NCBI GenBank assembly: GCA_946628415.1 | Contig: CAMOWK010000012.1 | Location: 1-64,000 of the forward strand | From: an uncultured Lachnospiraceae bacterium | Lineage (GTDB): Bacteria > Bacillota > Clostridia > Lachnospirales > Lachnospiraceae | Direction: 5' to 3' | Length of the DNA: 64,000 nt | In this document: positions 44,499 through 53,990 of the stretch, piece by piece | Position numbering within the stretch: the stretch's first letter is position 1 | Layout: every line of letters begins with the position of its first letter | The notes under the pieces: generated by a model | The model's input: only the letters and a program-made list of their open reading frames with translations | The model's database searches: none | What the model was told of the DNA's origin: nothing | Made by a program: the position numbers and the translations under genes

Positions 44499-44579
44499 AA
44501 ATTAGTAATACATGCAGTTTTTTCGATAGTCACAAATCATCAGTTTAAAGGTGACAGTGAGAAATACATGTGATAGAAT

Positions 44580-44610
44580 GAGACCATATCCGACGTATGG
44601 TCTCTTTTTA
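44580..44610 (+). terminator. ptb-buk terminator
   Basis: Perfect 9-bp arms GAGACCATA/TATGGTCTC with a 7-nt loop and a TTTTTA tail. Confidence 0.85.
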
Positions 44611-44673
44611 TGAGTATTCCGGTTTTTAAACGCCGAACTGAAATTTCAGTTCAAAATAAGGAGGGGGTTAGCG

Positions 44674-45483
44674 GTGTTAGTTTCACGTAAACCGGTGAAT
44701 ATAAGGAATGTCAGAATAGGGGATGGAATTCCTAAAATATGTGTGCCGATTGTCAGCAGCAGTGCGCCTGAAATTCTTGACAGTGCCCGGGAGATAATCA
44801 AAACGGCTGAAAAGCTTGAGGAAGCATATCCGGGTAAAAAACTGGATGTCATAGAATTTCGCGCCGATTATTATGATATGGTGACGAACAGCACTTTACT
44901 TGATGAACTGCTTACAGAGCTTCGTGAGATTGTTTCAGACAGACTCCTTCTTTTTACGTACAGAAGTGAGGATGAAGGAGGAAATCTAAGACACGACAGA
45001 GCCGAGAATATGCTTGATGATATATATGACTGGGTTATATCGGGCGGTAAGGTCGACCTTATTGATATAGAACTGATGCAGGGGAATTATTACGTTGTAA
45101 GGACAGCCTCGAAAGCACATGACAAAGGCATTAAAGTTATAATGTCTTATCATAACTTTGAAGCCACACCGCATGATACGGAGATTGAAGAGAAGCTTTT
45201 CAATATGGAGGTTTTGGGAGCTGATATATTAAAGCTTGCGGCGATGCCGAAGAACGAATTTGATGTAAGACGGCTTATGGAACTTACAGCAAATCTTGCG
45301 TCCGGAAAGCAGAAGGGATATCCGATAACTCATCCTATAGTTACAATGTCAATGGGAGAATTGGGAAGAGTATCAAGGATAAAAGGTAAAGAGACCGGTT
45401 CAGCGTTGACTTTCGCATATGTGGGGGAGGAGTCGGCACCGGGTCAGCTCACGCTCGAGGAAATGTATCGGGAGCTGGAATAA
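44674..45483 (+). CDS. aroD: 3-dehydroquinate dehydratase, type I
   Basis: A 269-residue class I enzyme forming 3-dehydroshikimate through a Schiff base. VIEFRADYYD, FTYRSEDEGGN, VIMSYHNFEATP with the catalytic His, GADILKLAAMPKNEFD with the Schiff-base Lys, and TMSMGELGRVSRIKGKETGSALTFA are all present. It starts at GTG with AGGAGGGGG upstream. It is separate from the aroF-tyrA-aroA cluster and 32 bp before the FIST-GGDEF gene. Confidence 0.95.
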   Translation: MLVSRKPVNIRNVRIGDGIPKICVPIVSSSAPEILDSAREIIKTAEKLEEAYPGKKLDVIEFRADYYDMVTNSTLLDELLTELREIVSDRLLLFTYRSEDEGGNLRHDRAENMLDDIYDWVISGGKVDLIDIELMQGNYYVVRTASKAHDKGIKVIMSYHNFEATPHDTEIEEKLFNMEVLGADILKLAAMPKNEFDVRRLMELTANLASGKQKGYPITHPIVTMSMGELGRVSRIKGKETGSALTFAYVGEESAPGQLTLEEMYRELE

Positions 45484-45515
45484 GAGGGCTCTTTTTATAA
45501 AATGGGGGAAGGTAT

Positions 45516-47282
45516 ATGAGACAGTTTCAGTTTAATTATGAGAACAATGAAAAGCTGATAAACAGTATAAAGAAGATCAAACAGTGGTGCATGGCGTCGG
45601 TTACTTCGGAAATTCTGTTTCAGATATATACGGAACAGCTGAATTATGACAAGGTTCGGGGAATCTGTAATATAATCAGGACTGAGATGCCTGAAGCAAA
45701 ATATATCGGCTGTTCGACGAATGGCAATATTGTTATGGGCGAACTTGCCGAATCACCTATCACCATAATCTGTACGGTATTTGAGTATGCTTCGACTAAA
45801 GTATCAGTACTCCAGTACCATCTTGAAGAGTCAAATGTTGACGAAGTCACAGACAGTATCAAAAAACATGTAAAAGAAAATCCATGGGTTAAATCCGTAA
45901 TTCTGAATATTACCATAAGAGGCATGTCAATGACACGCTTTTGTGAGAATTTAAGTAGTCTTCCGAAAGATGTAGCTGTATTCGGCGGCGGGGCATTTTC
46001 AGAGAATATGCAGGAAAGTCAGGCGTTCTGTTTTTCTTCCGAGGGCGATTTATCGGATCACTCTGTGGTCATAGCTCTTGTAGGCGGAGACGAATATCAT
46101 GTTGAGACAATCTATATTACAGGATGGAAGCCTCTCGGGAAAGAGTTTCATGTGACCAAGACGGACGGGTTTATACTTTATGAGATAGATGACAAACCGG
46201 CATATGAAATATACAGAAAGTATCTGAATATTAAGAATGATAAGAATTTCTTTCTTAATACACTTGAGTTTCCGTTTTTCTATGAACATAACGGTATAAA
46301 TATTCTCAGGGCGCCGACTGCAAGTAATCCTGACGGTTCGCTTGTTATGACTGCCGATATGGATGAAAATGTTAAAGCACGTCTTGCTTACGGCGATCCA
46401 TGGACCATACTTGACAGCGTGAAAAAGGATTCTGTAAAACTCAGTAAATTTGCACCAGAGGTGATAATGGTTTTCTCCTGCGCAGCGAGAAGAGCCTTCT
46501 GGGGAGCGGATGAGATAAGTGGAGAATCGCTTCCTTTTCAGTCGCTCGCGCCGACATCCGGCTTTTATACATCAGGAGAGTTTCTAAGGACAGGGAAAGA
46601 TGTTAATCAGCATAATGTCACACTTGTTGTTGCTGCACAGCGAGAGGGAGAGATTGATGCAGATAGTATTCATGAAGTGGATGTAATCGAAAACGAAATG
46701 TCGGGAAAGGTTTCCATGATCAACCGTCTTGCGACATTTATACAGGCGGCAACCGAGGAACTTGAAGAGGCTAACCAGAGACTACTTGTTGCGGCAAGAA
46801 CCGATGGACTTACAGGGCTTCTTAACAGAGCCAAGATTCAGAGTATCATTACAGATGAAACAAAGGAAATCGAAGAGGACAACTCTCTTAAAGCCAGCCT
46901 TATCATGATGGATATAGACGATTTTAAATCTGTAAATGATAAGTATGGACATAAAGAAGGGGATTTTGTACTAAAAGGCCTTTCGGATATGATACAGGAG
47001 ACGGTAAAAGAAAGTAATCCGGATGCGTCATCGGGAAGATGGGGCGGAGAGGAATTCATGGTTCTTCTTCCCGGGTTTGATGAGGAAAGATCAGCAGAAC
47101 TTGCTGAGAAGCTTAGAATAAAATTCAATGAGATAGAGTTCCCTGAAGCGGGAAGACAAACAATGAGCCTTGGCGTAACAGAGATAATTCCGAATGAGAC
47201 ATCAGATTCGGCAACCATGAGGGTTGATAAAGCACTCTATAAAGCCAAGGCTGCAGGTAAGAACAGAGTTGTTCGTCTGTGA
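45516..47282 (+). CDS. FIST-domain diguanylate cyclase
   Basis: A 588-residue cytosolic protein. Residues about 15-370 are FIST N and C sensory domains, thought to bind small ligands such as amino acids (AKYIGCSTNGNIVMGEL, CAARRAFWG). A coiled-coil linker (about 385-425) leads to a GGDEF domain: ARTDGLTGLLNRAKIQSII, MMDIDDFKSVNDKYGHKEGD and active-site GGEEF at 510-514. This should make cyclic di-GMP. The RxxD inhibitory site expected just before GGEEF is missing (NPDA there), so product feedback of the usual kind is unlikely. There is no membrane segment. Confidence 0.92.
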   Translation: MRQFQFNYENNEKLINSIKKIKQWCMASVTSEILFQIYTEQLNYDKVRGICNIIRTEMPEAKYIGCSTNGNIVMGELAESPITIICTVFEYASTKVSVLQYHLEESNVDEVTDSIKKHVKENPWVKSVILNITIRGMSMTRFCENLSSLPKDVAVFGGGAFSENMQESQAFCFSSEGDLSDHSVVIALVGGDEYHVETIYITGWKPLGKEFHVTKTDGFILYEIDDKPAYEIYRKYLNIKNDKNFFLNTLEFPFFYEHNGINILRAPTASNPDGSLVMTADMDENVKARLAYGDPWTILDSVKKDSVKLSKFAPEVIMVFSCAARRAFWGADEISGESLPFQSLAPTSGFYTSGEFLRTGKDVNQHNVTLVVAAQREGEIDADSIHEVDVIENEMSGKVSMINRLATFIQAATEELEEANQRLLVAARTDGLTGLLNRAKIQSIITDETKEIEEDNSLKASLIMMDIDDFKSVNDKYGHKEGDFVLKGLSDMIQETVKESNPDASSGRWGGEEFMVLLPGFDEERSAELAEKLRIKFNEIEFPEAGRQTMSLGVTEIIPNETSDSATMRVDKALYKAKAAGKNRVVRL

Positions 47283-47298
47283 TAAAACTAAATAATAT

Positions 47299-48378
47299 TT
47301 AAGAAGGGTTCTTCGCCGCATTTAGCTCAGCCTGACGCTGTTTAAGTGCGGCGATTGCTCTTTCATTTCTTTCTTTTATATCTTCGGCAGTCGGTTCGCC
47401 CGGGATAGGAAGTATCATGTTCCAGTTTACACGTATCATATCAGCAAGGCTCAGGAATGACATGATATCATTATGAGTATGCTGCTTTGGTTCAGGCTTT
47501 CCTGTTATAATTGCATTTCTTGCCTCAATAAACTGGTATTCATATCCGTTTATATATCTGTCGTTCGGCTTAAGTTCAGCAATCTTGTTGCCGTTAATAT
47601 CATATACGAAGGCTTCTTCCGGACAATTGATATTGTCTATCTCGATGCGTCCTCTTGTAGCATAAATGGTACAGGTGTTGGCGATATCTGTCACTGATGT
47701 AAAGTAAACACTTGCGACCTTTCCGTTCGGGAAGTTCATGAGTACAGAGCCTATAGCATCCACACCGGTATCAAGCTTTACGCAGTTACTGTTAATGGTG
47801 AGCGGCCCGCCGTTCATAAACATCATAACAGCATCTATAGGGTAGATACCTATATCAAGAAGAGCACTTCCGCCAAGCTCAGGCTTTGTGACTCTTTCGT
47901 TCTTTATAAGATTATAGCCTATATGAGCTTCGATAAGTCTTATATCTCCGACAAGATTCTTGCTAAGTATGTCTATGATGGAGTACATCATAGGGTGGAA
48001 CTTTGTCCACATAGCTTCGCCGATAAAGACACCCTTCTTTCTTGCAAGACTTATAACTTCTTCAGCTGTCTTAACGTTGCATGTGAAAGGCTTCTCAACA
48101 AGGCATGGCTTTCCTGCCTCGATACACATCTTGGCTATCTCAGCATGGGTTGTATTGATGGTTCCCACATACACAAGTTCAATGTCAGGATCAGCCAGAA
48201 GTTCCTCGTAGCTTCCGTATGCCTTTTTAATCCCGAATTTAGAAGCGAATTCTTCTGCACGGGCTTTATCGCGGGCAGCTATGGCATCTATTTCAAATGC
48301 ATCGAGTTTTTCGATTGTTTCGGCAATTTTTTCTGAAATATGTCCGGCACCTATAATGCCTATTTTAAATGAAATCAT
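47299..48378 (-). CDS. Gfo/Idh/MocA family oxidoreductase
   Basis: A 359-residue NAD(P)-dependent oxidoreductase. The Rossmann start FKIGIIGAGHISEKIAETIE and the catalytic-loop segment GKPCLVEKPFTCN with the family Lys are clear; GGSALLDIGIYPIDAVMMF is the substrate-domain signature. Likely acts on a sugar or sugar derivative; related proteins include trans-dihydrobenzenediol-type dehydrogenases. It is alone, convergent with the FIST-GGDEF gene. A 9-bp-arm palindrome lies 16 bp upstream. Confidence 0.88.
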   Translation of the reverse strand: MISFKIGIIGAGHISEKIAETIEKLDAFEIDAIAARDKARAEEFASKFGIKKAYGSYEELLADPDIELVYVGTINTTHAEIAKMCIEAGKPCLVEKPFTCNVKTAEEVISLARKKGVFIGEAMWTKFHPMMYSIIDILSKNLVGDIRLIEAHIGYNLIKNERVTKPELGGSALLDIGIYPIDAVMMFMNGGPLTINSNCVKLDTGVDAIGSVLMNFPNGKVASVYFTSVTDIANTCTIYATRGRIEIDNINCPEEAFVYDINGNKIAELKPNDRYINGYEYQFIEARNAIITGKPEPKQHTHNDIMSFLSLADMIRVNWNMILPIPGEPTAEDIKERNERAIAALKQRQAELNAAKNPS

Positions 48379-48393
48379 ATTATCTCCTTTTTA

Positions 48394-48420
48394 ATACTTA
48401 TTTTTTATTTGAATAAGTAT
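48394..48420. promoter_or_regulatory. palindrome upstream of the Gfo/Idh/MocA gene
   Basis: Perfect 9-bp arms ATACTTATT/AATAAGTAT separated by 9 bp, right before the oxidoreductase start and facing the tetR gene. A possible operator. The rest of 48421-48577 shows no clear feature other than a TATAAT near 48511. Confidence 0.4.
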
Positions 48421-48577
48421 CAGAATTTACTTTTTTGGCTCGGATGCGGTAGAAAATGCATGTCGCATCACTAAGAGATAAGTTATCACAACTTAGGTGC
48501 TAAGTCCAGTATAATCGTGACTTGTATATGCTTTAAATTATTAGGTATTTCTTTAATTTTTGTGTTAGAATATGTGT

Positions 48578-48652
48578 GATTCACGAAGTGAATCATGTGC
48601 GAGCGAAGTGAGTATGCATTACGCGAAGTGTAATATAGACCTGCGAAGCAGG
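48578..48652. repeat. tandem mini-palindromes with GAAG core
   Basis: GATTCACGAAGTGAATC (48578-48594), a similar but unpaired GAGCGAAGTGAG (48601-48612), ATTACGCGAAGTGTAAT (48618-48634) and CCTGCGAAGCAGG (48640-48652) follow each other at about 20-bp steps. Each has the GCGAAG/CGAAG core. The sequences of the arms differ, but the palindromic form is kept. The array lies 38-112 bp before tetR. Confidence 0.75.
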
Positions 48653-48689
48653 GATGACAACTAAGTACAGCAGAATAGAGGAAAATACT

Positions 48690-49271
48690 ATGGCAGAATC
48701 AAATATAACAAAAAAAGCTCTTGCGGACAGTCTAAAGCTTCTTACCAGGGAAAAGTCGTTTGATAAGATAGCTGTCGGTGAGATAACAGAAAAAGCAGGC
48801 GTAAACAGGCAGACATTTTACTATCATTTCAAAGATAAATATGAGCTTCTTGAGTGGATATATGATACCGAGGTGATTGAGCCTAACCTTTCGGATCTTT
48901 CTTTTGATAACTGGGATAAGAAGATGTGTGCTGTGATGAGTCTTCTGAAGAAAGACAAGGGCTTTTATATTAATACAGTTAAACATGCGGATGAATATCT
49001 GACCAGAACCTTTCTTGAAAAGGCTGAAGGTATTTTTTCAAATGCCATCGCGGTCGTGAGAGAGCAGATGCCGGACAGAAAAATGCTTGATAAAAACTCG
49101 GAAGGCATACTGGCAAAGTTCTTTGCTTACGGACTCTGTGGAACAATGATGGAGTGGATGGTGACAGGCATGAGGGAAAGTCCGGAATACATGACAGGGA
49201 CTTTCAGAGATATACTTTCAGCCTGTGAAAAGGCGGCATATGAGTATAAAACAGGAGAGATTGAATTATAG
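48690..49271 (+). CDS. TetR/AcrR family transcriptional regulator
   Basis: A 193-residue regulator. The start is the ATG preceded by AGAGGAAAATACT; an earlier in-frame ATG would run through the mini-palindrome edge. The N-terminal helix-turn-helix (KSFDKIAVGEITEKAGVNRQTFYYHFKDKYELLEWIY) is standard; the C-terminal part resembles the DhaS/TetR_C_8 group. It precedes an MMPL exporter and a YhgE-like gene in the same direction, and is a likely regulator of them. Confidence 0.92.
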   Translation: MAESNITKKALADSLKLLTREKSFDKIAVGEITEKAGVNRQTFYYHFKDKYELLEWIYDTEVIEPNLSDLSFDNWDKKMCAVMSLLKKDKGFYINTVKHADEYLTRTFLEKAEGIFSNAIAVVREQMPDRKMLDKNSEGILAKFFAYGLCGTMMEWMVTGMRESPEYMTGTFRDILSACEKAAYEYKTGEIEL

Positions 49272-49352
49272 AAAAAAGAGTAATTTAATATGAATGATAT
49301 ATAGGGACAGCATTTATACAAAATATGTGAAATGTCCAAAAATCATTCAAAG

Positions 49353-49389
49353 GAGGAGGTTTGTATAATTACAAGCCTCTTCTTTTTTT
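49353..49389 (+). terminator. terminator between tetR and the MMPL gene
   Basis: GAGGAGGTTTGTA pairs with TACAAGCCTCTTC (two G-T pairs) around a short loop, followed by seven T. The MMPL gene therefore needs a promoter in the 66 bp after it, or read-through. Confidence 0.8.
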
Positions 49390-49455
49390 GTAAAACAGTT
49401 AACGAAAAGAGGGATAAAAGAGTTCCCTACAATACTAAAGAAAGAAGGTAGTAAC

Positions 49456-51558
49456 ATGAAAGGCTTGGGCAAAGCAGTAGTAAAAGCAAAAGTACCGATT
49501 CTTATAATTGCGATCCTATTACTTGTGCCGTCGGCGATAGGCTTTTTCAAAACCAGGGTAAATTACGATGTCCTCACATATCTTCCTAAAGATATAGAGA
49601 CAATGAAGGGACAGGACATACTGGTAGATGAATTTGGAACAGGTGCATTTTCATTCTTTATCACGGAAGGAATGGAGGATAAGGATGTCGCGGCACTAAA
49701 AAAGGAAATCGCAAAAGTTGACCATGTAAAAAAGGTTATATGGTATGACTCTGTTGCGGATTTAAGTGTTCCTGAGGAACTGCTTCCTGAGAAATACAGA
49801 GAGATATTCCGGAATGGTGATGCGACCATGATGGCAATAATCTATGATTCGACCATTTCAGCGGATGAAACCATGGAAGCGGTAAAGGAGATTAGGAAGC
49901 TTGGCAATGAAAGATGTTATCTGTCAGGTATGACTGCTGTAGTACTTGATACAAAGAACCTTTCAGACGGTGAAGTTCCAATCTATGTAGGAATCGCTGT
50001 AGGGCTTTCGCTCATAGTACTTTCCATTTCAATGGATTCATTTCTGATACCGGTTTTCTTCCTACTCAGTATAGGAATGGCAATAATCTACAATCTTGGT
50101 TCAAATGTGATCAGGGGTGAGATTTCATATATAACGCTTGCGCTTGCAGCGGTTCTTCAGCTGGCGGTCACTATGGATTATTCCATCTTTTTATGGCATA
50201 GCTACTGTCACGAGAAAAGAAAAGGGACTGATAAGAATACGGCAATGGCTAATGCCATAAACAGTACTCTGTCATCCGTTGTGGGAAGCAGTATCACCAC
50301 GGTTGCCGGGTTTATAGCACTTTGCTTCATGAGCTTTACTCTTGGACTTGACCTTGGAATTGTAATGGCAAAGGGCGTAGTTATAGGCGTTATATGCTGT
50401 GTAACAGTTCTTCCGTCAATGATACTTATATTTGATAAGGCAATCACGAAGACTTCGCACAGACCGCTGCTTCCGTCATTTAAGAAAGTGAGCGGATTTA
50501 TAGTTGATAAGTATTACATTTTCCTGATACTTTTCCTCTTAATACTTTTCCCGGCTTTTTACGGATACAGACACACGGATGTTTATTACAACCTTGATTC
50601 ATCACTTCCGGATAGTCTTCCGAGTATAACAGCCAATAAAAAGCTGGACGAGAAATTTGAAATGAATTCAACTCATATAGTTCTTATCGATAAGGAACTG
50701 GATAAAAAGACCGTCAAACAACTTGCAGGTGACATAGAAAAGCTTGATGGTGTTAAGAAGGTTATAGGACTTGATACTCTGGTTGGATCATCTGTTCCGC
50801 TTGAACTTATTCCGGATGATATAAAGGATGTTGTCACCAGCGATAACTATCAGCTTCTAATGATAATGTCGGAATACAAGGTCGCATCGGATGAGGTTAA
50901 CAATCAGTGTAATGAGATAAATAAACTTATAAAGAAAGCTGATCCCGAGGCAATGCTTGTAGGTGAAGCACCATGTACCAAGGATCTGATAGATACAACG
51001 GCTGTTGATTTTAGAAATGTAAGCATTATCTCTATAGCGGTTATCGCGGTAATAATTGCTGTAGTATTTAAGTCTGCGAGTATTCCGGTCCTCCTTGTTT
51101 CAGCTATAGAGTTTGCTATATTCATCAATCTGGGAATACCGCATTACACGGGAACAGTACTTCCTTTTGTGGCTTCCATAGTTATCGGAACAATTCAGCT
51201 TGGGTCAACGGTTGATTACGCAATTCTGCTGACAAATAATTACAAAGACAAGCGTATGGCAGGTGTGGATAAGAAAACATCTGTAAGAATAGCGCTTGAG
51301 AAGTCGATTACTTCTATAGTTGTAAGCGGTCTTACATTCTTCGCCGCTACCTTCGGAGTAGGTCTTTATTCGAAGATTGATATGATCAGCTCACTTTGCA
51401 CTCTTATGGCAAGGGGCGCGATCATAAGTATGTTTACGGTAATACTTGTAGTTCCCGCATTCCTTATGCTGTTTGATAAATTGGTTGTTTATTCGACGTT
51501 TGGGTTTGGAGAACTAAGACATAAAGGAAATGCTTCGGCACATTTAATAAGGAACTGA
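49456..51558 (+). CDS. MMPL family RND transporter
   Basis: A 700-residue transporter of about twelve helices in two similar halves, each one helix, a large extracytoplasmic loop and a five-helix bundle. MDYSIFLWHSYCHEKRKGTDKN and VDYAILLTNNYKDKRMAGVDKK carry the paired Asp-Tyr motifs that relay protons in MMPL/HAE2 transporters. It resembles YdfJ-type exporters of lipids or drugs. It is 36 bp before the YhgE-like gene, with which it probably works. Confidence 0.92.
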   Translation: MKGLGKAVVKAKVPILIIAILLLVPSAIGFFKTRVNYDVLTYLPKDIETMKGQDILVDEFGTGAFSFFITEGMEDKDVAALKKEIAKVDHVKKVIWYDSVADLSVPEELLPEKYREIFRNGDATMMAIIYDSTISADETMEAVKEIRKLGNERCYLSGMTAVVLDTKNLSDGEVPIYVGIAVGLSLIVLSISMDSFLIPVFFLLSIGMAIIYNLGSNVIRGEISYITLALAAVLQLAVTMDYSIFLWHSYCHEKRKGTDKNTAMANAINSTLSSVVGSSITTVAGFIALCFMSFTLGLDLGIVMAKGVVIGVICCVTVLPSMILIFDKAITKTSHRPLLPSFKKVSGFIVDKYYIFLILFLLILFPAFYGYRHTDVYYNLDSSLPDSLPSITANKKLDEKFEMNSTHIVLIDKELDKKTVKQLAGDIEKLDGVKKVIGLDTLVGSSVPLELIPDDIKDVVTSDNYQLLMIMSEYKVASDEVNNQCNEINKLIKKADPEAMLVGEAPCTKDLIDTTAVDFRNVSIISIAVIAVIIAVVFKSASIPVLLVSAIEFAIFINLGIPHYTGTVLPFVASIVIGTIQLGSTVDYAILLTNNYKDKRMAGVDKKTSVRIALEKSITSIVVSGLTFFAATFGVGLYSKIDMISSLCTLMARGAIISMFTVILVVPAFLMLFDKLVVYSTFGFGELRHKGNASAHLIRN

Positions 51559-51594
51559 CACTTACACATTAATATATTTGAAAGGGTGACTAAA

Positions 51595-53844
51595 ATGAAA
51601 ATATTGGAAAACAAGAAAATGACAGCCGGCATTGCGGGAACTCTTGCAGCATGTATGATAACAGGGCTTCTTGTAAACGGTACATTTAAAGCGGATGTGG
51701 CTTCTGTGCCTGAAACAAAAACACTCGCTTCATCCGGTGACGCTGATGAGTTAAAGGGAATACTTGAAGGAAGCATAAAGACAAATACAAACACCGATGT
51801 AGATAAGGAAGAAACCGTATACGTCATAGCAGACGCAAACGGTAAAAGTGAGGAAGTTATCGTCAGTGACTGGCTTAAGAATAAGAAAAAGGAAAGTGAG
51901 ATAAAGGACGAAACTTCACTTACCGGCATTGAGAATGTAAAGGGTGACGAGAAGTTTGATCAAAGCGGAAACAGTCTTACATGGAATGCAGGCGGAGATG
52001 AGATTTACTATAAAGGAAGCACCGAAAAGGCTCTTCCTGTTGGCGTAAATATAAGTTATAAGCTGAATGGTAAAGAAGTTACGGCAGATGAGATTGCCGG
52101 AGCGGACGGACTTGTAACGGTTCATGTGGATTATAAGAATACGACAGCAAGTAATGAGTACGTTCCATTTATGATGATCACGGGAATGATACTTGATGGG
52201 GAAAACTTCTCTTCGGTTACTGCTTCAAATGGTGAAGTTATTTCAGATGGCAACAGATACATAGTAATCGGTATGGGAATGCCGGGAGTAAAGGATGCTC
52301 TGGGACTGACGGATACAGAACTGGATATAGATATTCCTGATTCATTTGAAGTAAATGCTGACGCAAAAGACTTTTCACTTGGAATGACAATGACTGTTGC
52401 AACCAGCAAGATGTGGAACAGAATATCTTCTGACGCTGATGTGGATGAGGTGGCAGATTATATAGAAGATCTTTCTGATGATTTTAGCGGTGGTATGGAG
52501 GCGCTTAAAGATGGTATCTCGGAATATACGAAAGGGGTCTCGAAGGTTGCAGAGGGAGCAGGAGACCTCGAAAGTGGAGCAAAGAAACTTGCCGATGGCG
52601 GAAGCAGTCTTAAAGATGGTGCGAGCAAAGCTGCAGAAGGAACCGACGCACTCGAGAAAGGCATCTACCAGATAAGTACCGGTGCCGATGAACTGAGAAC
52701 TATAGGCAATACCAAGCTTGTTATCGGTGCAAATCAGCTTTCCAGCGGAGTAAGCACGCTTAATGAAGAAGTGCAGAAGCTTTCTCTTGACGGACTGGAA
52801 GTGAAAGACAGAGAACTGAGCCCAGAGGAAAAGGCGGCAGCTGCAAATAAGATAGCTGAAAGGGGCGCAGCTTATGCCGAGGCAAATGGTGCCGGAGTTG
52901 ACAGTAACGAACTCACCGCAAAAATGATGAACGGTCTTGCGACTGATGAAACGTCAATTAAAAATGAAGCGGCTGCAGCAGGAGCATCTGCCGGACAGAG
53001 CGCCGGTACAGGATACGCTGATACCGCAAAAGCGGAAGCTTTTAAGATTGTGAAAGATATTTACGGAGCTGAATTTGATGAGAATAATTCTGCCCAGCAG
53101 CAGGCTATAGTAAGTATAGCAGGAGCCCTTGCAAGCGCATATGGAAATGGTTACGGAAATGGCTACGGTACAGGTTACGGAACTGCATACGGAAAGGTAA
53201 TGACACAGATAAAGACTAATTCAAATGATGTTTCTGTTTATCTTACAAATGGAATCACAAAGCTTTGTCAGTCTTACGGTATGGCAGGCGCTGATGTAGG
53301 AAAAGAGATGACAATGGCAGCGGTAAAGACTGAGGTTGATGCAGTAAAAGAAGAATACCAGCCAAAGATTGACACACTTAAAACAAGCGTAGCACTTCTT
53401 GATACAAAGACAGCTGAACTTGCGAGCGGAATAAGGACTTATAACAGTGGTGTTGCAACACTTGCTGACAGCCTTAATACAGTAAGCACAAAGACTACGG
53501 AATTAAGTAACGGACTGGATACTCTTGCCAAAGGTGCCGGGGATCTTAGCAGCGGAACAGAACAGCTGAAGAACGGAGCTTCGAAACTGAGTACAGGAAC
53601 GGCAACCCTTGATTCAAACAGTGCTGCTTTAAATGACGGTGCGGATAAGCTTTCCGATGCTACAGAAAAAGTAAGTGATAAACTTAAAGATTCCGGTAAG
53701 GATATGAAGGATATTGCAGAGAATATCGACAAGGTTAGCGAAGCCGGCCGCAATTACCAGACATTTGCCGGTAAATCGGATAAAATGACAGGAACAGTAA
53801 AGTTTATCATAAGAACAGATGCTGTTGAGAAAAGTGCCGAGTAA
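51595..53844 (+). CDS. YhgE/Pip-like secreted repeat protein
   Basis: A 749-residue protein with an N-terminal signal or anchor helix (about residues 10-32). Its central and C-terminal parts contain many copies of the S/D-G-x3-L-x2-G-A spaced repeat typical of YhgE/Pip proteins (GAGDLESGAKKLADGGSSL, GAGDLSSGTEQLKNGASKL), predicted to form long helices, and a Gly/Tyr stretch (YGNGYGNGYGTGYGTAYG). Family members usually end with several membrane helices, but this one ends KFIIRTDAVEKSAE without any. The adjacent MMPL protein may supply the membrane part. The ATG at 51595 fits AGGGTG upstream; an earlier GTG does not. Confidence 0.85.
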   Translation: MKILENKKMTAGIAGTLAACMITGLLVNGTFKADVASVPETKTLASSGDADELKGILEGSIKTNTNTDVDKEETVYVIADANGKSEEVIVSDWLKNKKKESEIKDETSLTGIENVKGDEKFDQSGNSLTWNAGGDEIYYKGSTEKALPVGVNISYKLNGKEVTADEIAGADGLVTVHVDYKNTTASNEYVPFMMITGMILDGENFSSVTASNGEVISDGNRYIVIGMGMPGVKDALGLTDTELDIDIPDSFEVNADAKDFSLGMTMTVATSKMWNRISSDADVDEVADYIEDLSDDFSGGMEALKDGISEYTKGVSKVAEGAGDLESGAKKLADGGSSLKDGASKAAEGTDALEKGIYQISTGADELRTIGNTKLVIGANQLSSGVSTLNEEVQKLSLDGLEVKDRELSPEEKAAAANKIAERGAAYAEANGAGVDSNELTAKMMNGLATDETSIKNEAAAAGASAGQSAGTGYADTAKAEAFKIVKDIYGAEFDENNSAQQQAIVSIAGALASAYGNGYGNGYGTGYGTAYGKVMTQIKTNSNDVSVYLTNGITKLCQSYGMAGADVGKEMTMAAVKTEVDAVKEEYQPKIDTLKTSVALLDTKTAELASGIRTYNSGVATLADSLNTVSTKTTELSNGLDTLAKGAGDLSSGTEQLKNGASKLSTGTATLDSNSAALNDGADKLSDATEKVSDKLKDSGKDMKDIAENIDKVSEAGRNYQTFAGKSDKMTGTVKFIIRTDAVEKSAE

Positions 53845-53883
53845 TTGAAAAAGGCTTTTAAAGTATCAGGCTGAGAATTTATA

Positions 53884-53925
53884 ACATGCAGAGGCAGGGC
53901 GATGGACGCCCTGCCTCTTTGATTG
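53884..53925 (+). repeat. 42-bp direct repeat, left copy (terminator hairpin)
   Basis: Contains AGAGGCAGGGCG, loop ATGGA, CGCCCTGCCTCT, then TTTGATTG: a 12-bp perfect stem acting as terminator for the YhgE-like gene. 41 of 42 bases match the copy at 58136-58177. Confidence 0.9.
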
Positions 53926-53951
53926 CTTACTTTTTGATTATGATATATAAT
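53923..53951 (+). promoter_or_regulatory. promoter of the Gtr-like module
   Basis: -35 TTGCTT and perfect -10 TATAAT 17 bp apart, starting at the last bases of the left direct repeat and 40 bp before the first start codon of the module. Confidence 0.65.
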
Positions 53952-53990
53952 GAACTCTGTTGGACATGTATTTATGAGAGGACTGTGCAT

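Noticed and set aside
44680..44692. Partial parS-like GTTTCACGTAAAC at the start of aroD
   Set aside because: It lacks the full palindrome (GTAAAC instead of GTGAAAC) and lies in coding sequence; likely chance.
48578..48652. CRISPR array
   Set aside because: The repeats differ in sequence, are too short and have no unique spacers of constant length; no cas genes nearby.
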